Below, one piece after another: positions 10,033 to 19,366 of a stretch of DNA of 64,000 nucleotides. Origin of the DNA: Bacteroidaceae bacterium (lineage in GTDB: Bacteria; Bacteroidota; Bacteroidia; Bacteroidales; Bacteroidaceae); contig JAGBFX010000060.1 in the NCBI GenBank assembly GCA_017936265.1, positions 96,355 through 160,354 of the forward strand. Direction: 5' to 3'. Under the pieces are notes generated by a model, which worked only from the letters and a program-made list of their open reading frames with translations, searched no databases and was not told where the DNA came from. Every line of letters starts with the position of its first letter. Within the stretch, counting starts at the first letter, position 1. Made by a program: the position numbers and the translations under genes.

Positions 10033-11784
10033 ATGACTACAACAAACGAAACTGAAAAAATCGAGAAAAAGAGCATCAGTTTTATCGAGCAGATTATAGT
10101 AGATGACCTGACCAACGGCAAGAACGGAGGGAGATTACAGACCCGTTTTCCGCCCGAGCCGAACGGTTACCTCCACATTGGCCACGCCAAGGCCATTGCC
10201 ATAGATTTCGGAATGGCGCAGAAATATGGCGGTGTGTGCAACCTCCGTTTCGATGACACAAATCCACAAAAAGAGGATTTGGAATTCGTACGCGCCATTG
10301 AAGAGGACATCAAATGGCTTGGTTTCGAGTGGGGCAAGGTGTGCTACGCCAGTGACTATTTCCAGGAACTCTGGGATTTTGCCGAGTGGTGCATAACAAC
10401 AGGCCGTGCATACATTGACGAGCAGACATCGGAGGAGATTGCCAAGCAGAAAGGTACAACCACCGAACCCGGACAGAACAGCCCCTACCGCGACCGTCCG
10501 GCGGAAGAGAGCCTGCGCCTTTTCCGAGAAATGAACAGTGGCAACGTAGAACCGGGCAAGATGATTCTCCGTGCCAAGATAGACATGGCAAGCCCAAACA
10601 TGCACTTCCGCGACCCGATTATGTATCGTGTCCTGAACATGCCACACTGGCGTACAGGCAATAAATGGAACGCATACCCCATGTACGACTTCACACATGG
10701 ACAGAGTGACTACCTTGAAGGCGTAACACACTCAATATGTACCTTGGAGTTCGTACCTCACCGCGACCTCTATGACTTGTTCGTAACATGGATTAAGGAG
10801 TGGAAGGGCGACGTAGGCGACATTCAGGATAACCGTCCACGCCAGTATGAGTTCAACAAGCTGAACCTCAATTACACTCTCATGAGCAAGCGCAACCTGC
10901 TCATCCTCACCAAAGAGGGAGTTGTAAACGGTTGGGACGATCCCCGCATGCCGACAATCTGCGGTATACGCCGTAGAGGATATAGCCCAGAGGCAATACT
11001 CAATTTCATCGACAAGATAGGATACACAACATTCGACGCCCTCAACGACATAAAGCTGATGGAGGCCGCATGCCGCGAAGACCTCAACACACGCGCCCTG
11101 AGAGTTAGTGCGGTTGTAGACCCGGTACGCCTTGTAATCGACAACTACCCCGAAGGAACAGTTGAGGAGATGCAGGCCATAAACAACCCCGAGGACGAGA
11201 ACTCAGACTCACACATCATACGTTTCTCTCGCGAGCTCTACATCGAGCGCGAGGACTTCATGGAGGATGGAGGAAAGAAGTTCCTGCGTCTTGGCCCCGG
11301 CAAGGAGGTACGTTTGAAGAACGCATATATCATCAAGTGTGACGAAGACCCTGCAAAGTGCATAGAGAAGGATGAAAACGGCAACATCACATGTATCCAT
11401 GCCACATATGACCCGGAAAGCCGCAGCGGAATGCCTGGAGCAGACCGCCGCATAAAGGGCAAGACACTCCATTGGGTAAGCTGTGCCCACAGCGTACCTT
11501 GCGAAGTGCGCGACTACAGCTGCCTATGGACATGCGAGAACCCACGCGACGCAATAAAGCAGTACGAGAATGAAAATGGAGTAAGAGGTATTGAGGCCAT
11601 GCGCCCCTTCCTTAACCCCGATTCTCTGCGCATAAACAAAAATGCGTATATTGAAGAGTGGGCGGCAGACCTCCCGCACCTTAGCTACCTGCAGTTCCAG
11701 CGCATCGGCTACTTCAATGTAGACCCCGACAGCAAGCCAGGCAAGCCCGTATTCAACCGCACTGTATCGCTCAAGGGCAAGTAA
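10033..11784 (+). CDS. glnS: Glutamine-tRNA ligase
   Basis: Class I aminoacyl-tRNA synthetase of 583 residues that charges tRNA-Gln. The HIGH motif is at 48-51 (PEPNGYLHIGHAKA) and the KMSKS-equivalent MSKR at 284-287. GlnRS-specific features such as the RFDDTNP block and the C-terminal beta-barrel anticodon-binding domains are visible. The first 20 residues form a short charged extension. The TPR gene follows after 28 bp, suggesting one transcript. Confidence 0.97.
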   Translation: MTTTNETEKIEKKSISFIEQIIVDDLTNGKNGGRLQTRFPPEPNGYLHIGHAKAIAIDFGMAQKYGGVCNLRFDDTNPQKEDLEFVRAIEEDIKWLGFEWGKVCYASDYFQELWDFAEWCITTGRAYIDEQTSEEIAKQKGTTTEPGQNSPYRDRPAEESLRLFREMNSGNVEPGKMILRAKIDMASPNMHFRDPIMYRVLNMPHWRTGNKWNAYPMYDFTHGQSDYLEGVTHSICTLEFVPHRDLYDLFVTWIKEWKGDVGDIQDNRPRQYEFNKLNLNYTLMSKRNLLILTKEGVVNGWDDPRMPTICGIRRRGYSPEAILNFIDKIGYTTFDALNDIKLMEAACREDLNTRALRVSAVVDPVRLVIDNYPEGTVEEMQAINNPEDENSDSHIIRFSRELYIEREDFMEDGGKKFLRLGPGKEVRLKNAYIIKCDEDPAKCIEKDENGNITCIHATYDPESRSGMPGADRRIKGKTLHWVSCAHSVPCEVRDYSCLWTCENPRDAIKQYENENGVRGIEAMRPFLNPDSLRINKNAYIEEWAADLPHLSYLQFQRIGYFNVDPDSKPGKPVFNRTVSLKGK

Positions 11785-11812
11785 TACACATAAAGCAGAA
11801 CAACATCCCTTC

Positions 11813-13216
11813 ATGAACTACGAAAAAGGATATTTTGACACGCCGGAGTTCCGCGAGCTACTCAAGAGGTATGAACATGCCAAGGCTATGAACATGCACT
11901 CATATTATGCCATTGATGAGCTTGTGGACCTGCTGTCATACTATCTTTACGTAGAAAAACATGATGAAGCGGAACAGATTCTGAAGATTGCAGGACAGAT
12001 TCACCCGGCCGCGCCCGAGAACACCAAGATGGAGATAAAGCTGATGCTCAGCAAGGGCGAAGCCAAAAGGGCTCTCGAATTGTTCGCCGGCATACAATAC
12101 ATCGATGACAACGAGACAAAGATTCTGCATGCCGAGATACTGCTCGCGCTGAAGGATTTCAAGAACGCAAGAGAGATTGCACTAGCTATAATAAGGACAG
12201 CGACGCCCGAACAGGAGAACCTTTACGAGGCGCTCGAGATTCTGCTCGATTGCAGCTTTGCGCTCGACGCCCTCTACATCTGCGAAAAAGCCCTTAAGCT
12301 GGCACCCGCCAACAGAAGCCTGCTCGAAGTGAAGGCCGAATGTTTCATCGAGATGCAAAGGATAAACGAAGCAATCGACCTGTACAACAGTCTGCTCGAC
12401 GCCGACCCCTACTCTACTTTCTATTGGGAGCAGTTGGGCCACATCTATTATATGGTAAAGCGTTACGGCAAGGCGCTCGAATGCTTCGAGTACGAGAGTA
12501 CAATAAACGATGAGATAGAGTATGCAAGGATGATGCAGGCCTACTGCTACTACCGTGTGGGCGACTATGCCAAGACCAAGGAAATGTTCGGTTGGTTCAA
12601 GGAGCGCTACCCGCAATCGGTAATCCCGCGTTTCTACATAGCATTGTCGCAGTACCACGAAGGCGATTCGCCGGGTGCCATAGAGAGTCTCAAGGAGATA
12701 ATTGACATTGCGCCCGAAGGTACAATCGAGATGATGCTTGCAAGGGTGAACAAAGCGATGATACTCGACAGCATCGGCGAAGAAACACGCGCCGAGGAGG
12801 CGATATCCATGGCTATCATGATGCACCCCGACAACATGAAACAGCTCATCCTACGCGGAGAACACCTTTATGAGCTGCGCGACAAGGAAAACCTGATGTT
12901 CAGCGACATGAACGCGCTCGAGCAGAAGGAGTGGACACAGGAAGAAGAGCTATACGAACTCGGAGTACACCTTTTCGAGCACAATCATCCGAACCTTGCA
13001 CTCAGAGTATTCCGTTACATGCGCCCGTTCAGTCATGATGCGTCGGATATTGACGCATACATCGCCAATATACTCTGGCAAAACGGCGAGAGAGAGAAGG
13101 TCGAACCTTCAATAGAAAATGCCATAAACGGACGCTCGTGCATACTCTTCAAGCTGTTCGGCATCCCTTATGACGCAAGCATCACTCCACAGGAGTTCAT
13201 TGCAAGAATCAGATAA
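11813..13216 (+). CDS. Tetratricopeptide-repeat protein
   Basis: Protein of 467 residues without signal peptide or membrane segment, built from degenerate 34-residue TPR units throughout. Examples are AIDLYNSLLDADPYSTFYWE and RYGKALECFEYESTINDEIE. It ends with a non-repeat tail before a very strong terminator. It follows glnS closely and is probably co-transcribed. TPR proteins are protein-interaction scaffolds; nothing in the sequence or context identifies a partner. Confidence 0.85.
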   Translation: MNYEKGYFDTPEFRELLKRYEHAKAMNMHSYYAIDELVDLLSYYLYVEKHDEAEQILKIAGQIHPAAPENTKMEIKLMLSKGEAKRALELFAGIQYIDDNETKILHAEILLALKDFKNAREIALAIIRTATPEQENLYEALEILLDCSFALDALYICEKALKLAPANRSLLEVKAECFIEMQRINEAIDLYNSLLDADPYSTFYWEQLGHIYYMVKRYGKALECFEYESTINDEIEYARMMQAYCYYRVGDYAKTKEMFGWFKERYPQSVIPRFYIALSQYHEGDSPGAIESLKEIIDIAPEGTIEMMLARVNKAMILDSIGEETRAEEAISMAIMMHPDNMKQLILRGEHLYELRDKENLMFSDMNALEQKEWTQEEELYELGVHLFEHNHPNLALRVFRYMRPFSHDASDIDAYIANILWQNGEREKVEPSIENAINGRSCILFKLFGIPYDASITPQEFIARIR

Positions 13217-13260
13217 AAAACAGCGAGGCAATGCCCACGGGCATTGCCTCGCTGTTTTTT
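13215..13260 (+). terminator. Terminator of the glnS-TPR operon
   Basis: 16-bp perfect stem (CAGCGAGGCAATGCCC paired with its complement) with a 2-nt loop, flanked by A6 and T6. It starts at the TPR stop codon. Confidence 0.9.
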
Positions 13261-13276
13261 TATGGCATAAGATTCA

Positions 13277-13302
13277 GAAACCGTTTAAATTTAAACGGTT
13301 TC
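13277..13302 (-). terminator. Terminator of manC
   Basis: Perfect 26-bp palindrome (GAAACCGTTTAAA and complement) just after the manC stop codon on the minus strand. It is AT-rich and lacks a long T tract, so termination may be modest. Confidence 0.55.
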
Positions 13303-13305
13303 TTA

Positions 13306-14364
13306 TTATTCCGTAAAATCCCTGAGCCTGTTCTCTTCGCCCATCCGGCAGATGAGAAGATTATCATCCTTCTCGGCCACAATGCAGTTGTCTACACCCA
13401 CTACTACGACTTTTTTCATGCCACGGGTACTGACAAAGCAGTTATGAGCCTCGGAGAAAGAGACATCGGCCCCGACGGCCACATTGCCGTTAAGGTCCTT
13501 CTGCATATTCTCATGAAGTGAAATCCATGTACCAAGGTCACTCCACCCGAAATCAGCTGGGAAGACGAAAATCTCCTCGGCACGCTCCATTATAGCGTAA
13601 TCGACCGAGATATTACGGCAATCGGGGAACTTCTCGTTTATCAGTTCCTGCTCCTGCGGGGTAAAATAGTAAGGAACGAGCGACTCGAATACCGAAGCTA
13701 TCGGAGACTGGTACACACGGAACGCGTTCACTATGGTAGAGACGTTCCAGATGAATATACCCGAGTTCCAATAGAAGTTCTTCTTCGCCACATACGCCTC
13801 GGCTATCTCAAGCGAGGGCTTCTCCTTGAAAGAATCGACCCTGTAGACCTCCTTGTTCGACAAGGCCGAAGCGCCGAGCACAGCTTCGATATATCCATAG
13901 CCAGTCTCGGGGCGGGTAGGTTTGATACCCAAGGTAAGTATCGCATCGGAACCGTTCACGAAACCGAGCGCCGACGTTATTACACGGCGGAACTCCTGCA
14001 CGTCAGCGACAAAGTGGTCGCTAGGGGTCACCACCATATTTGCCGACGGGTCGCGTTTCTTGATTTTCCATGCGGCATACGCGATACACGGCGCCGTGTT
14101 CCTGCGGCAAGGCTCCTTAAGGACATTCTCGGCCGGAATCATCGGCAACTGCTCCTGAACGATATGCGCATATTTCTCCGAAGTGACAACCCACACATTC
14201 TCCATCGGACATATCCCCGCAAAACGGTCGACCGTCAACTGGAGCAGCGACTTGCCGCAACCAAGCACATCAACGAACTGTTTGGGGACATCCCCTGTAC
14301 TCATAGGCCAAAGACGGCTTCCTACTCCGCCGGCCATTATGACTATGTGATTAGAACCTGCCAT
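13306..14364 (-). CDS. manC: Mannose-1-phosphate guanylyltransferase (GDP-mannose pyrophosphorylase)
   Basis: Nucleotidyltransferase of 352 residues that makes GDP-mannose from mannose-1-phosphate and GTP, the precursor of GDP-fucose and of mannosylated surface sugars. The N-terminal GTP-binding loop is MAGGVGSRLWPMSTGDVPKQF-like (VPKQF replaces FPKQF), followed by EPCRRNTAPCIAYAAW. It is the short form lacking the C-terminal phosphomannose isomerase domain. Its product could feed the GT10 fucosyltransferase-like protein encoded about 10 kb away, which is inference. Confidence 0.93.
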   Translation of the reverse strand: MAGSNHIVIMAGGVGSRLWPMSTGDVPKQFVDVLGCGKSLLQLTVDRFAGICPMENVWVVTSEKYAHIVQEQLPMIPAENVLKEPCRRNTAPCIAYAAWKIKKRDPSANMVVTPSDHFVADVQEFRRVITSALGFVNGSDAILTLGIKPTRPETGYGYIEAVLGASALSNKEVYRVDSFKEKPSLEIAEAYVAKKNFYWNSGIFIWNVSTIVNAFRVYQSPIASVFESLVPYYFTPQEQELINEKFPDCRNISVDYAIMERAEEIFVFPADFGWSDLGTWISLHENMQKDLNGNVAVGADVSFSEAHNCFVSTRGMKKVVVVGVDNCIVAEKDDNLLICRMGEENRLRDFTE

Positions 14365-14425
14365 ATTATTTAAGTGTTAGATTTATAACAAAAACGTCTC
14401 CGCTTTGTTATTTACATAGTTATTG

Positions 14426-14433
14426 CGAAGATA
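14426..14433 (-). promoter_or_regulatory. -7 box of the manC promoter
   Basis: Minus-strand TATCTTCG, 62 nt before the manC ATG. Confidence 0.45.
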
Positions 14434-14637
14434 ATCAAAAAACAGAAATCCAACAAACCTATGCGATTATTTATAGAATTATTATCCAAAGAATCATCTG
14501 ACATTTTAATAAAAAGAAAAAAGCCGCAAAGCCACAAAAGCACTCCGGAGCCTTCAATACAGCACTCCAGACTACCAGCAAGCAAAAGTTAACAAAATAT
14601 TTGCCCCAATAATTACTTTATTTCAAAAGATTTAAAT

Positions 14638-14645
14638 TAATTTTG
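14638..14645 (+). promoter_or_regulatory. -7 box upstream of the wecA-like gene
   Basis: TAATTTTG matches TAnnTTTG and is followed by GCAC, as at other Bacteroidota promoters. Confidence 0.45.
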
Positions 14646-14820
14646 CACAAAATAAGGGAAATAGGCTACACATATAGACAATACACACTGCCTGGATTGA
14701 CGTGCCACCCACATGCCTCATGCGGCAAAAGCCAAGCATACAACAGACCTTATCAGTTTTGATAAAAAACAGATATATAAACAAAATATAAACTACTTGA
14801 GAACTGTTTAATTTTTGTCT

Positions 14821-15990
14821 ATGTCACATATTTACCACATCATAATACCTGCGCTATTGGCATTTATAGGGACTCTTTGGGTACACCCCAAAATTCTCAA
14901 GATTGCCATAATGAAGAACCTTGTCGACAACCCCGACGCACGCAAGCTCCAGCGCAACCCCGTACCCGTAATGGGAGGAATTGCTGTATTTTTCGGAATA
15001 ATTATAGGTCTATGCTGTTCACAGACTATATTTATCCGCTCCGATGTATTCCTGCTCATATCGGCGATGCTTATAATGCTGTATGTGGGAACAATTGATG
15101 ACATTCTGAACTTGAGTCCGTCAATACGTTTTTTCATAGAAATACTGATTGTACTATGGCTGATGTATGTAAACGAGGCCTCGATCAATTCACTCTGGGG
15201 GCTTTGGGGCGTTGACGCGTTACTTCCCGCATGGTTGGCATGGCCATTGACCGTTTTTGCAGCAGTAGGTATAATAAACGCCATAAACCTTATTGACGGA
15301 GTCAACGGACTATCATCGGGATTCTGTTTCATGGCATCTGTTCTGTTCGCCATAATATTCTACAAGACAGGCAACATAACCATGACAATCCTTGCAGTCT
15401 CGGCAGCAGGAGCCATCGTACCGTTCTTCCTGCACAACGTATTCGGAAACTCCACAAGGATGTTCATCGGCGATGGCGGTACATTGGTAATCGGAACCAT
15501 GATGTCAATATTTGTCATCGACATCCTGCACTCCGGCTCTTCATGCGCACCTATAGTTTCAAAAGGTCTTGGCCTTGTACCGATGACACTATCAATTCTG
15601 GCAATACCTGTCTTTGACACACTACGCGTGATGTCAATGCGTATATTGAGAGGTGTATCCCCATTCCACCCCGACCGTACACACCTTCACCACATATTTC
15701 TGGAACTGGGATTCTCGCACGTAGGCACAACAGTATCTATTCTCTCGCTCAACACACTTGTCATTGCGTCATGGTACCTCTCATACAAACTCGGCGCATC
15801 GGTCGATGCACAGCTATACATAGTACTTGTACTCAGCATAGCGGTCACATTCGTTTTCTACAAATTCGCGAGCACTCAGATAAGGAGAAACGGGAAGGGA
15901 CTCAAGATGCTTAAGAGCATAGGCAAGAAAATGAACTTCGAGAAGAAAGGTTTCTGGCTTGTAGTACAAAGCTGGGTTGACAAGCTCTAA
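14821..15990 (+). CDS. wecA: Undecaprenyl-phosphate sugar-1-phosphate transferase (WecA/TagO-like)
   Basis: Polytopic inner-membrane enzyme (389 residues, about ten helices) of the MraY/WecA family. It loads a HexNAc-1-phosphate onto undecaprenyl phosphate, the first step of O-antigen or related surface polymers. Family motifs are DNPDARKLQRNPVPVMGG (37-53), the TIDD pair at Asp93/Asp94, NLIDGVNGLSSG (Asp159) and the late HPDRTHLHH loop. The HPDRTHLHH loop and the lack of a neighbouring mur cluster favour WecA over MraY. I chose ATG 14821; a TTG two codons earlier is less likely. Confidence 0.9.
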   Translation: MSHIYHIIIPALLAFIGTLWVHPKILKIAIMKNLVDNPDARKLQRNPVPVMGGIAVFFGIIIGLCCSQTIFIRSDVFLLISAMLIMLYVGTIDDILNLSPSIRFFIEILIVLWLMYVNEASINSLWGLWGVDALLPAWLAWPLTVFAAVGIINAINLIDGVNGLSSGFCFMASVLFAIIFYKTGNITMTILAVSAAGAIVPFFLHNVFGNSTRMFIGDGGTLVIGTMMSIFVIDILHSGSSCAPIVSKGLGLVPMTLSILAIPVFDTLRVMSMRILRGVSPFHPDRTHLHHIFLELGFSHVGTTVSILSLNTLVIASWYLSYKLGASVDAQLYIVLVLSIAVTFVFYKFASTQIRRNGKGLKMLKSIGKKMNFEKKGFWLVVQSWVDKL

Positions 15991-15992
15991 TC

Positions 15993-16038
15993 ATTATACG
16001 ATAAAAGAGAACCGTTCGGTTCTCTTTTATCGTATAAT
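15993..16038. terminator. Long bidirectional hairpin after wecA
   Basis: 46-bp inverted repeat with 22-bp arms and a TT loop (AGAGAACCG/CGGTTCTCT core). It lies between the convergent stops of the wecA-like gene and the T9SS plug-like gene. Confidence 0.8.
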
Positions 16039-16052
16039 ATAACTATGCTGAA

Positions 16053-17303
16053 TCAGTTATTCTCAAGCGAATAGCCTACCGCGCACACACCTACAAGCCT
16101 ATCATACCTCTCGCCGAAACCCCTATAATACAGATATATCAGGTACTCGTTCTCCGTATCATACATATCGCCTTCAACGGGATATGTCTCTGCGACACCG
16201 CCACCATCGGAGAGCCATACATACATATAGTTATACAATCCCAACTTGAGCAGCTGCGTAGTATGATAGTAGCCCTCCCCGGCGTCATACTCAAGCCTGC
16301 AGACAGGAGAAGGAACGTTGCCGCACATGTCACCGAGAAGATAATAGCTGCCCCCGTCGCGATAAGGCACATCAAGCGCGAAATGCACATACACGTAATC
16401 GGCTTCAATGGCAGAGCCATAGCCCTCGAGCGTATTCACATAATAGCGTCCATTCTCATCAATATACGATGCGTGTGACACACGGCGTTTATCCATATAC
16501 AGCAATGCATGGTACTCATCGCCATACCGCACCACCTCCTCGACATTCATCCCCGGATTATTCGGGTCAGTAAGTTCAAAGCGGCGATACTCGTTGCCAG
16601 CATTGAAGATGAGCCTGTTGTTATGGACATACTCAAGAGTGTTACCGGTTATATATGTAGGCTTTATGCCCCTGACAACATTGTCGCATCGACGGTTCTG
16701 ATAGACAACAGGCATAATTTCATTTGCAGGTGAAGCTATATTCCAATTTGCGTAATCGACCACGAACGACAGTTGCTGATGCCCTTCGTTCAAGGATATA
16801 TCGGTATCTCCGCTGACCGATGCCGATATATGGAGTTTGGGTTCAACGACCGAGAAACGGAACTGCGCAACAGGGAGTCCGCTCTCATCCTCATCATCGA
16901 AAATCTCTACCTTGTAGTTTCCCGACAGCAGCAGAGAGACATTCTCGTTGGGTAAAGCAAACTGATAAGTGGTATACAACTGTGTCGTATTGACGGAATT
17001 TTCCCACTCCTCGACAGGAACATCATTGAACCCATCAAGATACTCTATCTCATGCAAATCGGACGGGGTCCAATCCTGATTGCAATGGGTAATACGATAT
17101 GTAAAGCGATGATAGGCATGCGACATCTCATCGAACGAGAAGAGCATGACATCATCACTGCCGAGAGTCATGACAGGCAGAGCGCCCCACTCGCCGTTAA
17201 GCTCCATGCGCAGCGAACGTACACTGGGGACATTGGCATGCATGAACTGTGCACTACCCGCCAAAGGCAGTAAAGAGAGCAGCATTACATATATAATCTT
17301 CAT
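16053..17303 (-). CDS. Type IX secretion system plug-like protein (DUF5103)
   Basis: Secreted protein of 416 residues with a signal peptide ending near AGSAQ (about residue 19). It matches the DUF5103 family (T9SS plug N-terminal domain): an N-terminal beta domain with SFDEMSHAYHRFTYRITHCN-type sequence, the motif LLSGNYKVEIFDDEDE, and a C-terminal half rich in aromatic and charged residues. Family members are associated with the SprA translocon of Flavobacterium. Start chosen at ATG 17303; the TTG one codon upstream is less likely. It is a single gene with its own TATCTTCG promoter. Its presence implies a functional T9SS in this organism, consistent with the C-terminal tails seen in two proteins encoded here. 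Confidence 0.82.
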   Translation of the reverse strand: MKIIYVMLLSLLPLAGSAQFMHANVPSVRSLRMELNGEWGALPVMTLGSDDVMLFSFDEMSHAYHRFTYRITHCNQDWTPSDLHEIEYLDGFNDVPVEEWENSVNTTQLYTTYQFALPNENVSLLLSGNYKVEIFDDEDESGLPVAQFRFSVVEPKLHISASVSGDTDISLNEGHQQLSFVVDYANWNIASPANEIMPVVYQNRRCDNVVRGIKPTYITGNTLEYVHNNRLIFNAGNEYRRFELTDPNNPGMNVEEVVRYGDEYHALLYMDKRRVSHASYIDENGRYYVNTLEGYGSAIEADYVYVHFALDVPYRDGGSYYLLGDMCGNVPSPVCRLEYDAGEGYYHTTQLLKLGLYNYMYVWLSDGGGVAETYPVEGDMYDTENEYLIYLYYRGFGERYDRLVGVCAVGYSLENN

Positions 17304-17324
17304 CAAAACCCGCTATTTTTAACG

Positions 17325-17332
17325 CGAAGATA
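17325..17332 (-). promoter_or_regulatory. -7 box for the T9SS plug-like gene
   Basis: Minus-strand TATCTTCG, 22 nt before the ATG, so the leader would be about 15 nt. Confidence 0.45.
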
Positions 17333-17385
17333 ATCATTAATAAATAATATTGCTGTATATTTACATAATTTATGTTTTAAGCAAG

Positions 17386-18288
17386 ATGATGAGGAGCATA
17401 ACGATAACTATGCTGACACTGTTTCCTGTATTCGCTGCTGCACAGGAGCGCATATACGGAAAGAGCGACAGCATTGCCATTGAAAGGATTCTTGAAAAGC
17501 ACTCGGCAACAGAATACCGCTCTACGGGCGAGCTTGCGCTTGCTGTGGCTCAAGAGTTCATCGGCAAGCGGTACGTTGCAGGCACACTGGAGAACGGCAA
17601 AGCTGAGCCGCTTTACATAAGTTGTGACAAGCTCGACTGCACGACCTTCGTGGAACTTGTCACCGCCATTACAATAAGCATCGGTCACAACAAGAAGAGA
17701 TTCGGTGATGTATGCATGAACCTTGAAAGAGTTCGCTACCGCGGAGGTACGCGCGACGGGTACGCAAGCAGACTGCACTATACAAGCTGGTGGATTGAGG
17801 ACAATATATCCAAAGGCATAATCAGGGAGATGACAGAAGAGTGCACACACAGATACAGGACCCTGGACCTCTGTTTCATGAGCAAACATCCCGAGAGCTA
17901 CACATCACTCAAGGAGGACACCACAATGCAGAAGAGAATAGAGGAACTTGAGATACCGTTCAGAGGAATAAAAAGCAGTTATATCCCTAAAGAGTACCTT
18001 AACGACAAGGAGAAAATCAAGCATATCAGAAATGGCGACATCATTGCGTTGGTCACCACCATTGAAGGCCTTGATATATCACATATTGGATTCGCCTGTT
18101 GGAAAGACGGCAGACTCCACCTGCTGCATGCGTCAAGCGGAAAAGGGAAAGTAATAAATGATACCACAACCCTGTACGAATACCAGAGGAACAAGAGTAA
18201 ACAGATTGGAATAAAGGTTATTAGAATAACCTCAGATACATATAATCAAAAAAAAATGACATATTATGAGAATATTGCTGTTCTGTGA
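17386..18288 (+). CDS. DUF1460 protein, N-acetylmuramoyl-L-alanine amidase-like (NlpC/P60 fold)
   Basis: Secreted protein of about 300 residues. The signal peptide (ITITMLTLFPVFAAAQ) ends near residue 20. The DUF1460 hallmarks are GKRYVAGTLE (60-69), LDCTTFVE with the presumed catalytic Cys85, a GTRDGYASRLHYTSWW block and a late SHIGFACWKDGRLHLLHAS with the catalytic His region. These are periplasmic cysteine peptidase-like enzymes thought to act on peptidoglycan peptides. I start at ATG 17386 because the in-frame TTG at 17350 would add a stretch preceding the signal. The 3' end overlaps the next gene by 23 bp, so the two are translationally linked. Confidence 0.85.
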   Translation: MMRSITITMLTLFPVFAAAQERIYGKSDSIAIERILEKHSATEYRSTGELALAVAQEFIGKRYVAGTLENGKAEPLYISCDKLDCTTFVELVTAITISIGHNKKRFGDVCMNLERVRYRGGTRDGYASRLHYTSWWIEDNISKGIIREMTEECTHRYRTLDLCFMSKHPESYTSLKEDTTMQKRIEELEIPFRGIKSSYIPKEYLNDKEKIKHIRNGDIIALVTTIEGLDISHIGFACWKDGRLHLLHASSGKGKVINDTTTLYEYQRNKSKQIGIKVIRITSDTYNQKKMTYYENIAVL

Positions 18289-19315
18289 AAACAAGTATGC
18301 CTTTGACATTCTCATGCCCATTCAGGAAGAGGCCGAGAGAGAAGGCGGCAACGAAGTCATGTGGTACGTACACCCCAAGAAGATAAAGGAGTTCCCGTAC
18401 AGTGACTGGGCAAGATGGAGCAACAACATACAGGACGCCTATGATTTCGCGCCCGAGGCCATATTCTGCCCCGGAAACATAGTGCCATACTACCTCCCCG
18501 GAGTCAAGATACAGGTCTTTCATGGCTACGCAGGAGAGAAGAAAGGACACTGGATCATAAGGCATTACTTTGACACATACTTTACCCAAGGCCCGCATTT
18601 CACAAAGGGTTTCAAGAGGCTTGCCGAAAAATACGGCGATTTTGAGGTATTGGAGACCGGATGGTCAAGACAGGATTGGGTATACAGGCACCTGAACGAT
18701 TTTGCCGATGAGAAGGCCGATATACTCAAGAAGCATGGCAGGGAGAAGATTGTCCTCTACGCCCCCACTTTCTCGCCCTCGCTGACATCGTTGCCGATAA
18801 TGAAGGAGGCACTTGTAGAACTTGCAGAGAAAAAGGATTGCGTTGTAATCATCAAGCTTCATCCGCTGACCAAGGAAGAGTGGGCTATGGAATACAAGGA
18901 ACTTGCCGGGAAACACGAGCACATAATATGGACCGATGATTTCTCGGTTGCCAAGTACCAGCTCATGGCCGACATCATGATAAGCGACACATCATCGACC
19001 ATATACGAGTTCCTGCTCAAGGACAAGCCCGTAATCACATACAATGCATCGGCAAAGAACATCTACTGGAAAGACATCAACGATGTTGCGGAATTGTGCG
19101 ACGCATACGAAGAGGTACAGGAAGAGAAATACACTGCACTACGCAAATGGATTATAGAGAACTACGACCCATACAATGACGGCAAGGTCGCCCACCGCAT
19201 GCTCGAAGGTGCGCGCGATTACATACGCAGACATGGTGTTCCACAAAAGAGGAAACTGAATCTTTGGCGCAAGTACACCAGCATAAAGACATTCGGACGC
19301 ATCAAAAAGAGATGA
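18266..19315 (+). CDS. CDP-glycerol glycerophosphotransferase family protein
   Basis: Cytoplasmic or peripheral-membrane GT-B-fold protein of 349 residues resembling the TagB/TagF family, which transfers glycerol phosphate or another polyol phosphate from a CDP donor. Family features visible are the VFHGYAGEKKGHW block (TagF-type H-G motif), IVLYAPTFSPSL, VIIKLHP and the terminal DIMISDTSSTIYEFLLKDKP. Its GTG-free ATG lies inside the end of the DUF1460 gene. In Gram-negative bacteria such enzymes decorate surface polysaccharides with phosphoglycerol or phosphoribitol; the acceptor here is unknown. Confidence 0.85.
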   Translation: MRILLFCENKYAFDILMPIQEEAEREGGNEVMWYVHPKKIKEFPYSDWARWSNNIQDAYDFAPEAIFCPGNIVPYYLPGVKIQVFHGYAGEKKGHWIIRHYFDTYFTQGPHFTKGFKRLAEKYGDFEVLETGWSRQDWVYRHLNDFADEKADILKKHGREKIVLYAPTFSPSLTSLPIMKEALVELAEKKDCVVIIKLHPLTKEEWAMEYKELAGKHEHIIWTDDFSVAKYQLMADIMISDTSSTIYEFLLKDKPVITYNASAKNIYWKDINDVAELCDAYEEVQEEKYTALRKWIIENYDPYNDGKVAHRMLEGARDYIRRHGVPQKRKLNLWRKYTSIKTFGRIKKR

Positions 19316-19352
19316 CAAAAAAAACGGTAGCCAAGGCTACCGTTTTTTTTGT
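19315..19352. terminator. Bidirectional terminator between the CDP-glycerol transferase and the OmpA gene
   Basis: ACGGTAGCC/GGCTACCGT stem with an AA loop, flanked by A8 and T8. Confidence 0.88.
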
Positions 19353-19366
19353 CATTTTCCGGTCGA

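Larger units (their letters stand above)
14365..14820. other. Divergent intergenic region between manC and the wecA-like gene
   Basis: 456 bp with no plausible gene. It holds a minus-strand TATCTTCG box for manC (14426-14433) and a plus-strand TAATTTTG box (14638-14645) for the wecA-like gene. The stretch 14500-14600 is AT-rich. The wecA-like leader is about 170 nt, long for this window, and contains no riboswitch or attenuator that I recognise. Confidence 0.6.

Noticed and set aside
9894-10121. N-terminal extension of the glycosyltransferase into glnS
   Set aside because: It would overlap glnS by about 90 bp and adds a random hydrophobic stretch; the ATG at 9893 gives a normal start (KVAIVILGNRW).
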